DNA of 64,000 nucleotides, taken from NCBI RefSeq assembly GCF_900007165.1, contig NZ_CYGY02000014.1, positions 16,260-80,259 of the forward strand, given 5' to 3'. The stretch's first letter is position 1, and each line of letters starts with the position of its first letter. Under the pieces are notes generated by a model. The model saw nothing but the letters and a program-made list of their open reading frames with translations. It searched no databases and had not been told where the DNA came from. Below are positions 63,913 through 64,000 of the stretch, one piece after another. The position numbers were made by a program, and so were the translations under genes. Source of the stretch: Paraburkholderia piptadeniae. Its GTDB lineage: Bacteria; Pseudomonadota; Gammaproteobacteria; Burkholderiales; Burkholderiaceae.

Positions 63913-64000
63913 ATGATCGTCGCCGACATCCTGGCCCAATGCTGCCGTCAAGGGCGACGCTGCGCCTGGCAGGATTGCCCCCGGATTTATGAGCAGTTAC
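63913..64000 (+). CDS. Possible 5' end of an unidentified gene (runs off the window)
   Basis: An open frame starts MIVADILAQCCRQGRRCAWQ and continues to the window edge. It is too short to assign and could be chance coding in the IS flank. Confidence 0.15.
   Translation, partial: MIVADILAQCCRQGRRCAWQDCPRIYEQL

Noticed and set aside
1..64000. tRNA, rRNA or CRISPR array
   Set aside because: No TTCGAAT-type tRNA arm in a proper context, no rRNA-like sequence and no regularly spaced repeats were seen.

Overview
The window looks like a piece of a Burkholderiales replicon, most like Paraburkholderia or Caballeronia. The support is high-GC coding sequence, two Gram-negative trimeric porins, two DUF4148 small secreted proteins, and a dense mix of LysR/LacI regulators with aromatic-acid and acyl-CoA catabolic operons. 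No rRNA, tRNA, CRISPR array or replication origin was seen.

Layout. 1-3126: SDR and a histidinol-dehydrogenase-family enzyme, divergent from a LacI regulator. 3376-10480: a halohydrin-dehalogenase-like SDR that faces a beta-oxidation operon (thioesterase, FadB-like, thiolase, frameshifted monooxygenase, enoyl-CoA isomerase-like, MarR). 11047-14793: an ISAs1-type transposase relic split by a complete IS66 element, which has an 8-bp target duplication and an amber codon in tnpC. 15238-20081: RidA/LysR pair, orphan PAS histidine kinase, chemoreceptor. 20271-23212: pntA1-pntA2-pntB transhydrogenase. 23437-31284: porin plus a catabolic operon (MBL, RidA, MFS, SDR, hydroxyacid dehydrogenase, RraA-like aldolase) divergent from its LysR. 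31510-36588: cytochrome b561, DUF4148, FAH hydrolase, MFS and a LacI regulator. 36634-44516: a complete glutaryl-CoA module (etfA, etfB, 3-hydroxyacyl-CoA dehydrogenase, ETF-QO, CaiB CoA-transferase, glutaryl-CoA dehydrogenase, LysR). 44600-56504: porin, 2-hydroxyacid dehydrogenase, APH-type kinase, PAS chemoreceptor, cupin, enolase paralogue, HpaD-like extradiol dioxygenase, CMD-family protein, zinc alcohol dehydrogenase, DUF4148 and a second FAH. 57488-64000: small genes and relics, a divergent HU/SET pair, and an IS66-like transposase.

The most interesting system is a dispersed LacI-type regulon. A palindrome with consensus TGCKAACGTTMGCA occurs seven times, always between genes, in front of the MFS/FAH operon and its LacI gene, the porin/dehydrogenase pair, the cupin-enolase-dioxygenase operon and the second FAH gene. 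The genes it marks would take up a substrate (porin, MFS), sense it (PAS chemoreceptor) and degrade it (kinase, enolase paralogue, ring-cleavage dioxygenase, FAH hydrolases). Two of the enzymes have unusual active sites: the enolase has Ala and Asp at the His373 and Glu168 positions, and the dioxygenase has Leu at the His200 position. The substrate cannot be read from sequence.

Several genes carry single-base frameshifts or a nonsense codon (ABM monooxygenase, DUF1841-like gene, tnpC). These could be real decay or sequencing error.
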